Source of the DNA: JAMIFV01 sp035906055
GTDB taxonomy: Bacteria; Pseudomonadota; Alphaproteobacteria; Rickettsiales; JABCZZ01
NCBI GenBank assembly: GCA_035906055.1
Contig: JAMIFV010000047.1
Location: 1-43,894 of the forward strand
DNA: 43,894 nucleotides
Direction of reading: 5' to 3'
Shown here: one piece after another, positions 22,378-30,714 of the stretch
How positions within the stretch are numbered: position 1 is the first letter of the stretch
Layout: the number at the start of each line of letters is the position of its first letter
Notes under the pieces: model-generated
Databases searched by the model: none
Told to the model about the DNA's origin: nothing
What the model saw: the letters and a program-made list of their open reading frames with translations, nothing else
Program-made: the position numbers and the translations under genes

Positions 22378-23661
22378 TTACTTACGCTTGCCGATCTCTA
22401 CATACGGACGTTCTTTCGCGCCCTTGAAAAGCTGGCGCGGACGGCCAATCTTCTGCTTCGGGTCCTCCATCATTTCCTTCCACTGCGACACCCAGCCCAC
22501 CGTGCGGCCTAGCGCGAACAGCGGGGTGAACATCTGCGCGGGAATGCCGAGCGCGCGGTAAATGAGGCCGGAGTAGAAATCCACGTTGGGGTAAAGCTTG
22601 CGTTCGATGAAATACTGGTCATCCAGCGCGATGCGTTCGAGTTCCATGGCGATACCAAGCAGCGGCTCGTCCTGCTTGCCCACTTCCTTCAGCACGTCAT
22701 GGCAGGCCTTGCGCAGCACGGCGGCACGGGGGTCATAGTTCTTGTACACGCGATGGCCGAACCCCATCAGGCGGCGCTTCTTGTCCTTCACCCCCTGAAT
22801 GAATTCCGGGATGTTCTTCTTGTCACCGATTTCGATAAGCATGTTGAGTACCGCTTCGTTGGCACCGCCATGCGCGGGGCCCCAGAGCGAAGCGATACCG
22901 GCGCCGATGCATGCGAACGGATTCGCGCCGGAAGAACCGGCAAGGCGCACGGTGGAAGTGGATGCGTTCTGCTCGTGGTCAGCATGCAGGATGAATATCT
23001 GATCCATCGCTTTCGCGATCACGGGATTGGGAACGTATTTTTCGCACGGAGTGGCGAACATCATGTAGAGGAAGTTCTCGGAAAAGCTCAGGTCGTTCTG
23101 GGGAAACATGAACGGATGGCCGATGGAGTATTTGTAGGCCATGGCACAGAGCGTAGGCATCTTGGCGATCATGCGGAAGGCGGCAAGCTCGCGGTCTTCG
23201 TCGCTCGCGATATCAAGGCCATCGTGATAAAACGCGGAGAGCGATGCAACCGCGCCCACCAGAATGGCCATGGGGTGCGAACGGCGCGGGAAACCGCGAT
23301 AGAGGAACTGTAACTGCTCATGCACCATCGTGTGCATGGTCACTTTGCGATCGAATACTTTTTTCTGCTCAGGAGTGGGCAATTCACCTTCCAGCAGCAG
23401 GTAGCATACTTCGAGGAAGTCGCTCTTCTCGGCGAGTTCCGCAATGTTGTAACCGCGATAGCGCAGGATGCCCACGTCGCCGTCAATATAGGTAATGCTG
23501 GAGTCGCAGGACGCGGTGGAGAGGAAGCCGGGGTCATAGGTGAAGTAACCCGACTCCGTATAAAGCTTGCTGATGTCGATTACATCCGGGCCTTCCGTGC
23601 CTTTAATAATCGGAAGTTCGAGGGTTTTATCGCCGATGGTTAGTTTGGCAGTGTCGGTCAT
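22378..23661 (-). CDS. gltA: Citrate synthase (type II)
   Basis: First enzyme of the TCA cycle, joining acetyl-CoA and oxaloacetate. The 427-residue product has the N-terminal beta region of the hexameric type II enzyme (TDTAKLTIGDKTLELPIIKGTEGPDVIDI). Catalytic residues are His in HADHEQNASTSTVRLAGSSG (about 230) and His in GFGHRVYKNYDPRA (about 305), and the final Asp is in LYPNVDFYSGLIYRALGIP. GGAGAG is 7 bases upstream of ATG 23661. It is divergent from irr across a 223-bp AT-rich gap. Confidence 0.98.
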   Translation of the reverse strand: MTDTAKLTIGDKTLELPIIKGTEGPDVIDISKLYTESGYFTYDPGFLSTASCDSSITYIDGDVGILRYRGYNIAELAEKSDFLEVCYLLLEGELPTPEQKKVFDRKVTMHTMVHEQLQFLYRGFPRRSHPMAILVGAVASLSAFYHDGLDIASDEDRELAAFRMIAKMPTLCAMAYKYSIGHPFMFPQNDLSFSENFLYMMFATPCEKYVPNPVIAKAMDQIFILHADHEQNASTSTVRLAGSSGANPFACIGAGIASLWGPAHGGANEAVLNMLIEIGDKKNIPEFIQGVKDKKRRLMGFGHRVYKNYDPRAAVLRKACHDVLKEVGKQDEPLLGIAMELERIALDDQYFIERKLYPNVDFYSGLIYRALGIPAQMFTPLFALGRTVGWVSQWKEMMEDPKQKIGRPRQLFKGAKERPYVEIGKRK

Positions 23662-23884
23662 AGGTTCTCTCCATTTTTACTCTTTCCCACCGGTAGCGGC
23701 AAAAGGTAAACAAATAGTTTCAATATTGACTATCTTAGACAAAAGCTTTGATTGCAAAAAAATGATGCAAAAAAGCCATATAGCACCTTTATAAATGTTT
23801 CTGTAAAGAAATTGTAATATTAACCTTATTGAAGGCCATTAATATTGTTGATAGCTTCCGCAGGCACAAAAAGGATACTATTAA

Positions 23885-24313
23885 GTGTTACAGAAACCGG
23901 CGTCAGACGTTCACACCATAATTTCAGAGGCAGGTTTAAGGCCGACGCGTCAACGCGTGCTGCTGGCAAAATTGCTGTTTACAGACAAATGCAGGCATGT
24001 CACGGCGGAAACGCTGCATCGTGAAGCGTCTACCGCAGGTGCAAATGTTTCACTCGCCACCGTGTATAACACACTTCATCAGTTCACGGAAGCAAAGCTG
24101 CTGCGCGAAGTATGCGTGGAAGGCGGCCCGTCTTATTTTGATACCAACACCGAACCGCACCATCACTTCCTGCATGAGGAAAGCGGCGCGCTTACCGATA
24201 TCCCCGAGGAAGACGTAAAAGTCGCCAAGATGCCCATTGCCCCGCTGGGCACCTCCATCAGCCGCGTGGATGTCATCATCCGTGTCACCGGCGCATTGTC
24301 CAAATACGCTTAA
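23885..24313 (+). CDS. irr: Iron response regulator Irr (Fur family)
   Basis: A 142-residue metalloregulator. The N-terminal winged helix contains GLRPTRQRVLLAKLLF (about 16-31) and VSLATVYNTLHQFTEAKLLREV (about 54-75). The dimerisation part has the HHHF run (about 97-100) typical of Fur/Irr. It lacks the CxxC zinc pairs of canonical Fur, as Irr does. In rhizobia Irr senses haem and represses iron-using genes under iron limitation; that role is inferred here by family. Translation starts at GTG 23885 with AAGGA about 9 bases upstream. A family A repeat begins 10 bp after the stop. Confidence 0.88.
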   Translation: MLQKPASDVHTIISEAGLRPTRQRVLLAKLLFTDKCRHVTAETLHREASTAGANVSLATVYNTLHQFTEAKLLREVCVEGGPSYFDTNTEPHHHFLHEESGALTDIPEEDVKVAKMPIAPLGTSISRVDVIIRVTGALSKYA

Positions 24314-24322
24314 AAAATTTCA

Positions 24323-24395
24323 GGGAGGCGTCCCGCCCCCGCTACCGCTCCCCCTCTAAAGGGGTCGTCATATAGAATTCCTCCGCGCATACGGC
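24323..24395 (+). repeat. Family A intergenic repeat, copy 4
   Basis: Plus-strand sense orientation, immediately after irr: hairpin GGAGGCG-TCC-CGCCCCC (one mismatch), then GCTACCGCTCCCCCTCTAAAGG-type middle, GGGGTCGTCA, and ending CTCCGCGCATACGG. The middle matches copy 6 at 31284 closely, defining a second subtype. Confidence 0.8.
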
Positions 24396-24418
24396 ACCGA
24401 TATCTATTCCAGTGCGTT

Positions 24419-24497
24419 GCCGTAGGTATGGAGGAACGAAGTGACGACCCCGCAGGGGAATTTGCACGGATGTGCAAATGGGGGCAACGTGCCCCCT
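24419..24497 (-). repeat. Family A intergenic repeat, copy 5
   Basis: Minus-strand sense orientation, directly after nadE. On the plus strand it reads GCCGTAGGTATGGAGG, GTGACGACCCCGCAGGGG, a 7-bp stem TTTGCAC-GGAT-GTGCAAA, and hairpin GGGGGCA-ACG-TGCCCCC (24480-24496). The last base of the hairpin is within the nadE stop codon. It is head to head with copy 4. Confidence 0.8.
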
Positions 24498-26103
24498 AAT
24501 TTTTATAACGGTTAGTAATCGGGTAACGTCTGTCACGCCCGAACGACATGCCGGTCACTTTCACGCCCGGAGGCGACTGGCGGCGCTTATACTCCGCCGC
24601 ACAGACCATGCGCGCCACACGCTCCACGGTCGCCTTTTCAAAACCGAGCTTCACGATGTCATCCACCGATTCCTGACGTTCCACAAACGCATTGAGGATA
24701 GCGTCGAGCACGTCATAGGGCGGCAGGGAGTCCTGATCCGTCTGGTCGGGTTTGAGCTCCGCCGAAGGCGCCTTGGCAATGATGCGCTCCGGTATCACCC
24801 TACCCTTGCTGTTGCGCCAGCGCGAAACGGAATAGACGGTGGTTTTATACACATCCTTCAGCACGCTGTAGCCGCCGCACATATCGCCGTAAAGCGTGGC
24901 ATAGCCCACCGACATTTCCGACTTGTTGCCGGTCGTCAGCACCATGCAGCCTTCCTTGTTGCTGATGGCCATGAGCAGCAGCCCGCGTATGCGCGACTGG
25001 ATATTCTCCTCGGTCGTGTCTTTCGCTTTACCCGCGAATAACGGCGAAAGCATGCTTTCAAACGTGCTCATCGCATCGCTGATGGGAATAACGTCGAGCC
25101 TGATGCCCAGGAGTTTCGCGCATTCGGCTGCGTCGTCGAGGCTGTCTCTGGAAGTATACGGCGAGGGCATCATCACCGCGCGCACGCGGTCTTTTCCCAG
25201 CGCATCCACCGCCACCGCAGCCGTGATGGCGGAATCAATCCCGCCGGAGAGCCCCAGCACCACGGAAGGGAAACGGTTCTTTTCCACGTAATCGCGCAGC
25301 GCCAGTTTCATCGCCTCGTAAATGGTGGCTTCTTCGGAAAGCGGCAGGGCAAGGCTGCCTTTGCTTACAACCAGTTTGTCCCATTTGAAGGTTGCGAAGG
25401 ATTCCTCGAACGCCGGTAACATGCCCAGCAGTTCCCAGCTGGCGGAAAGCACAAAGGACTGCCCGTCGAACACCAGTTCGTCCTGCCCGCCCACCTGATT
25501 GACATAGATCACCGGAAGCCCCGTTTCTTCGGTGCGCCTGCGCGCCGCTTCAAGACGCATTTTCTTTTTACCGATTTCATAGGGCGAGGCATTCACGGAT
25601 ATGAGTATCTCTGCGCCCTGCTGTTTCAAATGCTGCGCGATTTCCGGGCGCCACATATCTTCGCAGACGAGCAGCCCGAGCTTCTGGCCTTTCCACAGCA
25701 CGGGCTCGGGCATGGGGCCAAGTGCGAATACGCGTTTTTCGTCAAACACGCCATAATTGGGCAACTGGTGTTTATACTGGCGATGCACCACCTTGCCGTC
25801 TTCCAGCAGGAACACCGTGTTATAGAGCTTTTCGCCGTCATGCCAGATGCCGCCCGTGAGGATGGAAGGCGCTTTCAGCGTGAGCGCGGCCAAATCTGCA
25901 ATGGCCTGCATGGCCTGCTGCTGGAAGCCTCTGCGCAGCACCAGGTCTTCCGGAGGATAGCCTGTGATGGCCAGCTCGGGCATTATCAGCATATCCGCGC
26001 CCGCGTCCTTGGCACGCGCATGTTCGCGCAGGATGATCTGGACGTTTCCGGCAATATCGCCCACGGTCGGGTTGCTTTGCGCCAGCGCAAAAGTGAGGCT
26101 CAT
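24496..26103 (-). CDS. nadE: Glutamine-dependent NAD+ synthetase
   Basis: Final step of NAD synthesis, amidating deamido-NAD with ammonia from glutamine. The 535-residue protein is the two-domain form. The N-terminal nitrilase-type glutaminase (about 1-265) has Glu in MPELAITGYPPED, Lys in QYKHQLPNYGVFDEKR and Cys in LLVCEDMWRPE. The C-terminal synthetase has the P-loop LGLSGGIDSAITAAVAVDAL (about 283-302) and TGNKSEMSVGYATLYGDMCGGY. Its ATG overlaps the stop of the upstream small membrane protein (ATGA), so translation is probably coupled. It is last in the etfB-etfA-membrane protein-nadE cluster. Confidence 0.97.
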   Translation of the reverse strand: MSLTFALAQSNPTVGDIAGNVQIILREHARAKDAGADMLIMPELAITGYPPEDLVLRRGFQQQAMQAIADLAALTLKAPSILTGGIWHDGEKLYNTVFLLEDGKVVHRQYKHQLPNYGVFDEKRVFALGPMPEPVLWKGQKLGLLVCEDMWRPEIAQHLKQQGAEILISVNASPYEIGKKKMRLEAARRRTEETGLPVIYVNQVGGQDELVFDGQSFVLSASWELLGMLPAFEESFATFKWDKLVVSKGSLALPLSEEATIYEAMKLALRDYVEKNRFPSVVLGLSGGIDSAITAAVAVDALGKDRVRAVMMPSPYTSRDSLDDAAECAKLLGIRLDVIPISDAMSTFESMLSPLFAGKAKDTTEENIQSRIRGLLLMAISNKEGCMVLTTGNKSEMSVGYATLYGDMCGGYSVLKDVYKTTVYSVSRWRNSKGRVIPERIIAKAPSAELKPDQTDQDSLPPYDVLDAILNAFVERQESVDDIVKLGFEKATVERVARMVCAAEYKRRQSPPGVKVTGMSFGRDRRYPITNRYKN

Positions 26104-26447
26104 GACTGCTCGCTGTCAAAATGAAAGGTGTGAACGATACGGTGGAATACCGGTGACAATAAAATACCCATGCTCACCATCATGAAAAAGCCGCTATAGA
26201 TCGCGTAGCATCCGGCAAACAGCTTGCCTGCCCCGGTCTTCATCACGTCCACCGGCCCCATGCCGCCAAGGATCATCGACGCATTGAGGAACGCGTCGAT
26301 CCATGGCAGGCCTTCAAGCTGGTGATACGCGACAACGCCCGCCGCCAGCGAAGCCAGGCACAGCGCCAGCGCAAGCAGGAAGCTCTTCAGCAGGCGATGG
26401 GCAAAATGCCTGCGCGAGATGACTCGCTCTTTCTTATGTTCAAACAT
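26100..26447 (-). CDS. Small two-helix membrane protein, potassium-channel-like fold
   Basis: An unrecognised 115-residue protein between etfA (9 bp upstream) and nadE (ATGA overlap). It has a basic N terminus, a membrane helix (about 20-42), a short segment WIDAFLNASMILGGMGPVDV (about 49-68), and a second helix (about 75-98) beginning GKLFAGCYAIYSGFFMMVSMG. The helix, re-entrant loop, helix layout and the GKLFA.xYA stretch after the loop resemble the Ion_trans_2 potassium channel pore. However, GGMGPV replaces the TVGYGD selectivity filter, so potassium selectivity cannot be assumed. Its role next to ETF and NAD genes is unknown. The fold assignment is my inference. Confidence 0.6.
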   Translation of the reverse strand: MFEHKKERVISRRHFAHRLLKSFLLALALCLASLAAGVVAYHQLEGLPWIDAFLNASMILGGMGPVDVMKTGAGKLFAGCYAIYSGFFMMVSMGILLSPVFHRIVHTFHFDSEQS

Positions 26448-26456
26448 GAACGGATT

Positions 26457-27386
26457 TTATAGCGCGGCTGTCAGTTCAGGCAATAGCGTAAACAGGTCAC
26501 CCACCAGACCGTAGTCGGCGATTTCGAAGATGGGGGCGTTTTCGTCCTTGTTGACCGCCACGATCACCTTGCTGTCTTTCATGCCCGCAAGATGCTGAAT
26601 TGCCCCGGAAATACCTACTGCAATATAGAGGTCAGGCGCGATGATCTTACCCGTCTGCCCCACCTGGTAGTCGTTGGGCACGTAACCCGCATCCACCGCC
26701 GCGCGGGAGGCACCGATGGCCGCGTTCAGCTTGGCGGCCAGCTGCTCGATAATGGCAAAATTTTCCCTGGAACCCAAACCGCGCCCGCCGGAGATCACCA
26801 CACGCGCCGAGGTCAGCTCCGGCCTGTCGGATTTAGTCTCTTCTGCGGAAACGAACGCGCTGATACCGCTATCGCCGGGTGCTTCCACCGCTTCCACGGC
26901 GGCGCTGCCACCTGTAGCCGCTGCGGCATTGAACGCGGACTGGCGGATAGTAAGCAGTTTAATAGCTTCTCCCGATGTCACCGTCTCAATGGCGTTACCC
27001 GCATAGATGGGATGGCGGAACGTATCGGCGGAAATGATATCGATCACTTCCGAGGTCTGGCACACGCCAAGCAGCGCCGCAACACGCGGCAGGGTTTCCT
27101 TGCCCATTGAGGTGGCCGTCACCAGCACATGTGAATAGCCCGCAGCAAGCTTGGCGATGAGCGGCGCGGTGTTTTCCGGAAGGTGATGCGCGTAGGCGGC
27201 ATTATCCGCGTGCAGCACTTTGCCGACGCCTGCAACCTGCGCGGCAGCGCTTGCGGCAGCACCGCTATTATGCCCGGCCACCAGCACGTGGATATCGCCG
27301 CCCAGTGTTGCGCCAGCGCCCACGGCATGCAGCGTCGCGCGCGAAAGCGCCGAATGCGTATGGTCTGCGATAACGAGAACAGTCAT
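26457..27386 (-). CDS. etfA: Electron transfer flavoprotein alpha subunit
   Basis: FAD-binding subunit of the ETF heterodimer, which passes electrons from acyl-CoA dehydrogenases to ETF-quinone oxidoreductase. The 309-residue product has the variable N-terminal domain and the conserved FAD domain: VVISGGRGLGSRENFAIIEQLA (about 196-217), GQTGKIIAPDLYIAVGISGAIQHLAGM and IVAVNKDENAPIFEIADYGLVGDLF. It is 49 bp downstream of etfB, with a small palindrome in the gap. The standard order etfB-etfA is kept. Confidence 0.97.
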   Translation of the reverse strand: MTVLVIADHTHSALSRATLHAVGAGATLGGDIHVLVAGHNSGAAASAAAQVAGVGKVLHADNAAYAHHLPENTAPLIAKLAAGYSHVLVTATSMGKETLPRVAALLGVCQTSEVIDIISADTFRHPIYAGNAIETVTSGEAIKLLTIRQSAFNAAAATGGSAAVEAVEAPGDSGISAFVSAEETKSDRPELTSARVVISGGRGLGSRENFAIIEQLAAKLNAAIGASRAAVDAGYVPNDYQVGQTGKIIAPDLYIAVGISGAIQHLAGMKDSKVIVAVNKDENAPIFEIADYGLVGDLFTLLPELTAAL

Positions 27387-27406
27387 AATATTTCTCCTGT
27401 ATTCTT

Positions 27407-27432
27407 GTCATTCCCGCTTTCACGGGCATGGC
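27407..27432. repeat. Short palindrome in the etfB-etfA gap (family D-like)
   Basis: GTCATTCCCGCTTTCACGGGCATGGC: a CCCG/CGGG stem with outer GTCAT/ATGGC ends, similar to the ends of family D. It may be a remnant and is too short to assign firmly. Confidence 0.4.
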
Positions 27433-27435
27433 AAT

Positions 27436-28185
27436 TTATATCACTTTCGCTTCATTTCTGAGTTTGTCCACCAGTTCGGCCACGTCCTTCACCTTGCCGC
27501 CGCCTTTGCGCTTGGGCGGCTCTTCCACCTTTACCACCTTCACTTTCGGCGCGAGGTCAACGCCCATATCGGCGGCATTCTTTTTAGTGATGGGTTTACT
27601 GCGCGCCTTCATAATATTGGGCAGGCTCGCATAACGCGGCTCGTTGAGGCGCAGGTCGGTCGTCACCAGTGCGGGCAGCTTCAGCTTCACTGTGATATGG
27701 CCGCCATCCACTTCACGCGTTACCACGGCATGCCCATCCGCGATTTCTACTTTGGAGGCAAAGGTTCCCTGCCCTATGCCCAGCATTGCAGCGAGCATCG
27801 GGCCGGTCTGGCTGGCATCGTCGTCAATGGCCTGCTTGCCGGTGATGATTAGGTCGGGCTTTTCTTCATCCACGATCACTTTGAGCAGCTTCGCCGCCTG
27901 CAACGACTGGATATCCGTGGCGAGCGCAATGTGGATGGCGCGGTCAGCCCCGACGGCCAGCGCCGAGCGCAGCGTCTCCTGCACCGCATCCGCACCGATG
28001 GAGACCACCACCACTTCGCTGGCGATACCCTTCTCCTTGAGCCTTATGGCTTCTTCCACGGCGATTTCATCAAAGGGGTTCATGCCCATCTTTACATTGG
28101 CCGTCTCCACGCCGGAGTTATCGGCCTTGACGCGTATCTTGACGTTGTAGTCAATCACGCGTTTTACAGGAACGAGTATTTTCAT
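27436..28185 (-). CDS. etfB: Electron transfer flavoprotein beta subunit
   Basis: AMP-binding subunit of ETF. The 249-residue sequence starts MKILVPVKRVIDYNVKIRVK, with NPFDEIAVEEAIRLKEKG (about 36-53) and the family motif IITGKQAIDDDASQTGPMLAAMLG (about 118-141), and has the usual C-terminal Lys-rich segment, here KVVKVEEPPKRKGGGKVKD. It heads the cluster etfB-etfA-small membrane protein-nadE. The 170-bp upstream region is AT-rich and ends at the left boundary of the IS630 element. Confidence 0.97.
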   Translation of the reverse strand: MKILVPVKRVIDYNVKIRVKADNSGVETANVKMGMNPFDEIAVEEAIRLKEKGIASEVVVVSIGADAVQETLRSALAVGADRAIHIALATDIQSLQAAKLLKVIVDEEKPDLIITGKQAIDDDASQTGPMLAAMLGIGQGTFASKVEIADGHAVVTREVDGGHITVKLKLPALVTTDLRLNEPRYASLPNIMKARSKPITKKNAADMGVDLAPKVKVVKVEEPPKRKGGGKVKDVAELVDKLRNEAKVI

Positions 28186-28355
28186 AGGCTTAGCCTAACA
28201 TCCGATGGTTAATTTTTGGTTATTTTATACTTGTCACAATAACTTAACACTTTTGCAAATGTGATTATGGTAATTTTCTACGAGTTTAGACACATTCTGG
28301 ACAAAAAATATGGCTGATGACAAGGCTTGTGGGGATTATTCTCCTGCGCAGCATA

Positions 28356-29332
28356 TAGCTGCTAACGGATAATTAGGGTTTATGTGTTTTAGGAGTCATA
28401 GGAGGATGCACTTATGGCGCATAGCACAAAGAGTTACAGCGATGATTTACGTTGGCGTGTAGTAAAAGCACGTTTAAGCGGCAAGAGCGTTTCGCAGATA
28501 GTTGCGCTATATGATGTTGACGACAACAACGTATACCGCTGGACAGCGCGTTATGAAGCGACGGGGAGCGTTTCTTGTCGCCGCCATGATAACGCTGGAC
28601 GTAAGTCGAAGATAGAGGACATGGGGAAGTTTGAGGCATTTGCGCGTGCGCATGCGCACAGCACGCTGGCGCAGATGCAGGCGCACTGGGAGAGGCTTGC
28701 CCCGGCGGAGGCCGGGGTCAGCCTGATGTGCCTGAGTCGCGCCCTGAAGCGTCTGGGCTGGACGCGTAAAAAAAGCAGTATACCTACCGCGAATGCGACG
28801 AAGCGGAGCGGGAAGCGTTCGTAAAAGCACTGGCAGCCATCCCCGAAGGCACGCGCGTCTGGGTGGATGAGACGGGCATGGACAGTGACGAATCCTACCC
28901 TTACGGCTGGGCGCCACAAGGACAGCGCTGCGAAGCGCAAAAACCGGGAAACCGCACCACGCGCGAACGCGTCAATCTCGTCGCGGGGCTGAAGCAGGGC
29001 ACGCTGCTGGCACCTGTCATCTTCAGCGGCTATTGCGATGGAAATTTCTTTCTCGAATGGCTGGAAAAGGCAGCCATACCTGAACTCACACCCGGCGATA
29101 CCGTCATTCTCGACAACGCACCTTTTCACCCCAAAGAACGCATCATCACACTCCTCCAGGCAGCAGGTTGCAACGCACTCTTCCTGCCGCGCTACTCACC
29201 CAGAGACAACCTTATCGAACATGCATGGTTCCCCATCAAAAATGCAACACGCAAAATACTCGCAACGTTCACAGACATCAACGCAGCACTTCATGCTGTA
29301 ATCATTTCTCCCTAATATATAGTTATAGGCTA
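28356..29332 (+). mobile_element. IS630-family insertion sequence
   Basis: About 977 bp flanked by TA dinucleotides (28354-28355 and 29333-29334), the target duplication of IS630/Tc1-type elements. The imperfect ends are TAGCTGCTAACGGATAATTAGGG on the left and, reverse complemented, TAGCCTATAACTATATATTAGGG on the right: about 15 of 23 match, including both ends of the repeat. It contains a single transposase in two frames. It inserted between etfB and the orphan gene at 29339. Boundaries are inferred from the inverted repeats. Confidence 0.75.
28414..29315 (+). CDS. IS630-family transposase, expressed by -1 frameshift
   Basis: Two overlapping frames together give one DDE transposase. The first (28414-28824) carries the helix-turn-helix part DDLRWRVVKARLSGKSVSQIVALY. 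At 28767-28774 the run GTAAAAAAA (A7) allows a -1 slip; the protein then continues KKKQYTYRECDEAEREAF and joins the frame ending at 29315. That part has the catalytic motifs VWVDETG (first Asp), VILDNAPFH (second Asp) and LPRYSPRDNLIEHAWFPIKN (Glu). Both halves are intact, so the frameshift is likely programmed rather than a mutation. Without the slip the first frame makes a 136-residue protein. Confidence 0.85.
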
Positions 29333-29338
29333 TAGGTT

Positions 29339-30619
29339 TTAAGCGCCGAGTACGGCAGCGCCCTGCTGCTGGCGGCGCTCAAGTTCGCGCCGGGCATGCA
29401 TGCCCGGCTTCTGCGGTTCGGCAGGAGCTTCCGCCTTATCCATATTCACAGCCGTGTTGCTGCGCAGCATGCTGCCAAGCTGGGCGGATTGCACGTTCAC
29501 CTTCTGGGTAAGGTGACGAATCTGCGCCTGTGCCTGCTCCAGTTTTTGCTGGATATAGCCATGGTCTTTTTCAAGTGCGCTCACGCGCGGCGCTTCCTTG
29601 CGCGGCACGCCGGAGCTTTCGCCCTGCACGATGAAGGCCAGTTCCTGCGCGCGGATGGCACCGTTATTGATGTCCGCCGTTATCTGCTCGATATTGACCT
29701 CTTTGCCTGCCTTCTGCAGCACAAGGATGCGCTGCTCGGCGGAAAGCTTGGAGAAATCGTTGCCGTTCTCGGCGCGGATACGGTCTGCCGCTTCCGGGTT
29801 GGCCTTGAGGAACACCTTGAACACCTGCTCCTGTGATATAAAGGTATTGGGCTTCTTCGGGTTTACGCGCTTCTGCAGATGTTGAATAAGGCTAACCTGA
29901 CTCGACAAGGATAATTTGTCCTGCAGGCTTGGGTCTTTGGTTACTTTGCGGATAGACGGTTCATGCAGCCCGAATCTGGGCTCGATAATCCTTTCCGCTG
30001 CTTTCTCAGTGGCCATGAACGCGGATACGCCAGCGATAGCCGAGGGGACACCGGCTGCCAGTGATGTCGTCAACGCTGCAACCCCCTCACCACTTAGTGC
30101 CGTGCCAATGGCGCCAATCACGCCCGGTACTGCCGCCGCAGAGGATAGCCCAAGTGCCGAGGTTGCGATGAAAGTCATTAATGCGCCACCTGTGGCTATG
30201 GCCGCAGCCACTGCCAGTGTGCCGATAGCCAGCTTAATGTTACGCTTCAGGCGCACACGTCTCAGGGCATCCGCAATCACCGCATTATTGCGGCCGGCTG
30301 CATCAAGATCCTTGTTGGTTACTTCATTATACGGCTTGCCTGTACGGGCAGATAGTTCGAGCTCGTATTGTTTGCGTATGCGGTCGCGTTCCTGAGCGTA
30401 GTCCCACACAGTGAAGCCTGCGCTGATAGCAGCGCCAGCTGCGGTTGCCCCGGCAAATCCGCCTAACGCGCCAAGCGATGATGCGCTCGCGGTCTCAGCT
30501 GAATCTTTGACCGCTGTTCCCAGCCCTCTGGCCACAACAGACTCAGTTGCCACTACGCCGCCATGCGCAAGGGTTTTCAGTGTATCACCGGTATCTTTGT
30601 AGCCAACTGTTGAAACCAT
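29339..30619 (-). CDS. Hypothetical 426-residue Ala-rich protein with coiled-coil tail
   Basis: I recognise no family. Residues about 20-75 are Gly/Ala/Ser-rich and weakly hydrophobic. A basic region, about 80-130, contains WDYAQERDRIRKQYELELSAR. Two or three hydrophobic stretches span about 130-205 (LAIGTLAVAAAIATGGALMTFIATSALGL, VIGAIGTALSG, ALTTSLAAGVPSAIAGVSAFMA). The region 215-330 is charged and helical, with SISQEQVFKVFLKANPEAADRIR-like helices. A coiled coil lies at about 350-390 (ALEKDHGYIQQKLEQAQAQIRHLTQKVNVQSAQLGSMLRS), followed by a disordered tail. There is no signal peptide. The pattern could suit a membrane-associated or secreted effector-type protein, but this is speculation. 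It is monocistronic and adjoins the IS630 element. Confidence 0.7.
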   Translation of the reverse strand: MVSTVGYKDTGDTLKTLAHGGVVATESVVARGLGTAVKDSAETASASSLGALGGFAGATAAGAAISAGFTVWDYAQERDRIRKQYELELSARTGKPYNEVTNKDLDAAGRNNAVIADALRRVRLKRNIKLAIGTLAVAAAIATGGALMTFIATSALGLSSAAAVPGVIGAIGTALSGEGVAALTTSLAAGVPSAIAGVSAFMATEKAAERIIEPRFGLHEPSIRKVTKDPSLQDKLSLSSQVSLIQHLQKRVNPKKPNTFISQEQVFKVFLKANPEAADRIRAENGNDFSKLSAEQRILVLQKAGKEVNIEQITADINNGAIRAQELAFIVQGESSGVPRKEAPRVSALEKDHGYIQQKLEQAQAQIRHLTQKVNVQSAQLGSMLRSNTAVNMDKAEAPAEPQKPGMHARRELERRQQQGAAVLGA

Positions 30620-30714
30620 AGCCCAACGAAGAAATTAGCCTGTTATTACAGCATTACTATAATATAGATAATCTTATAGAAATATGAAGCTTTTGTGAAA
30701 TTTCAGGCCGCTGT

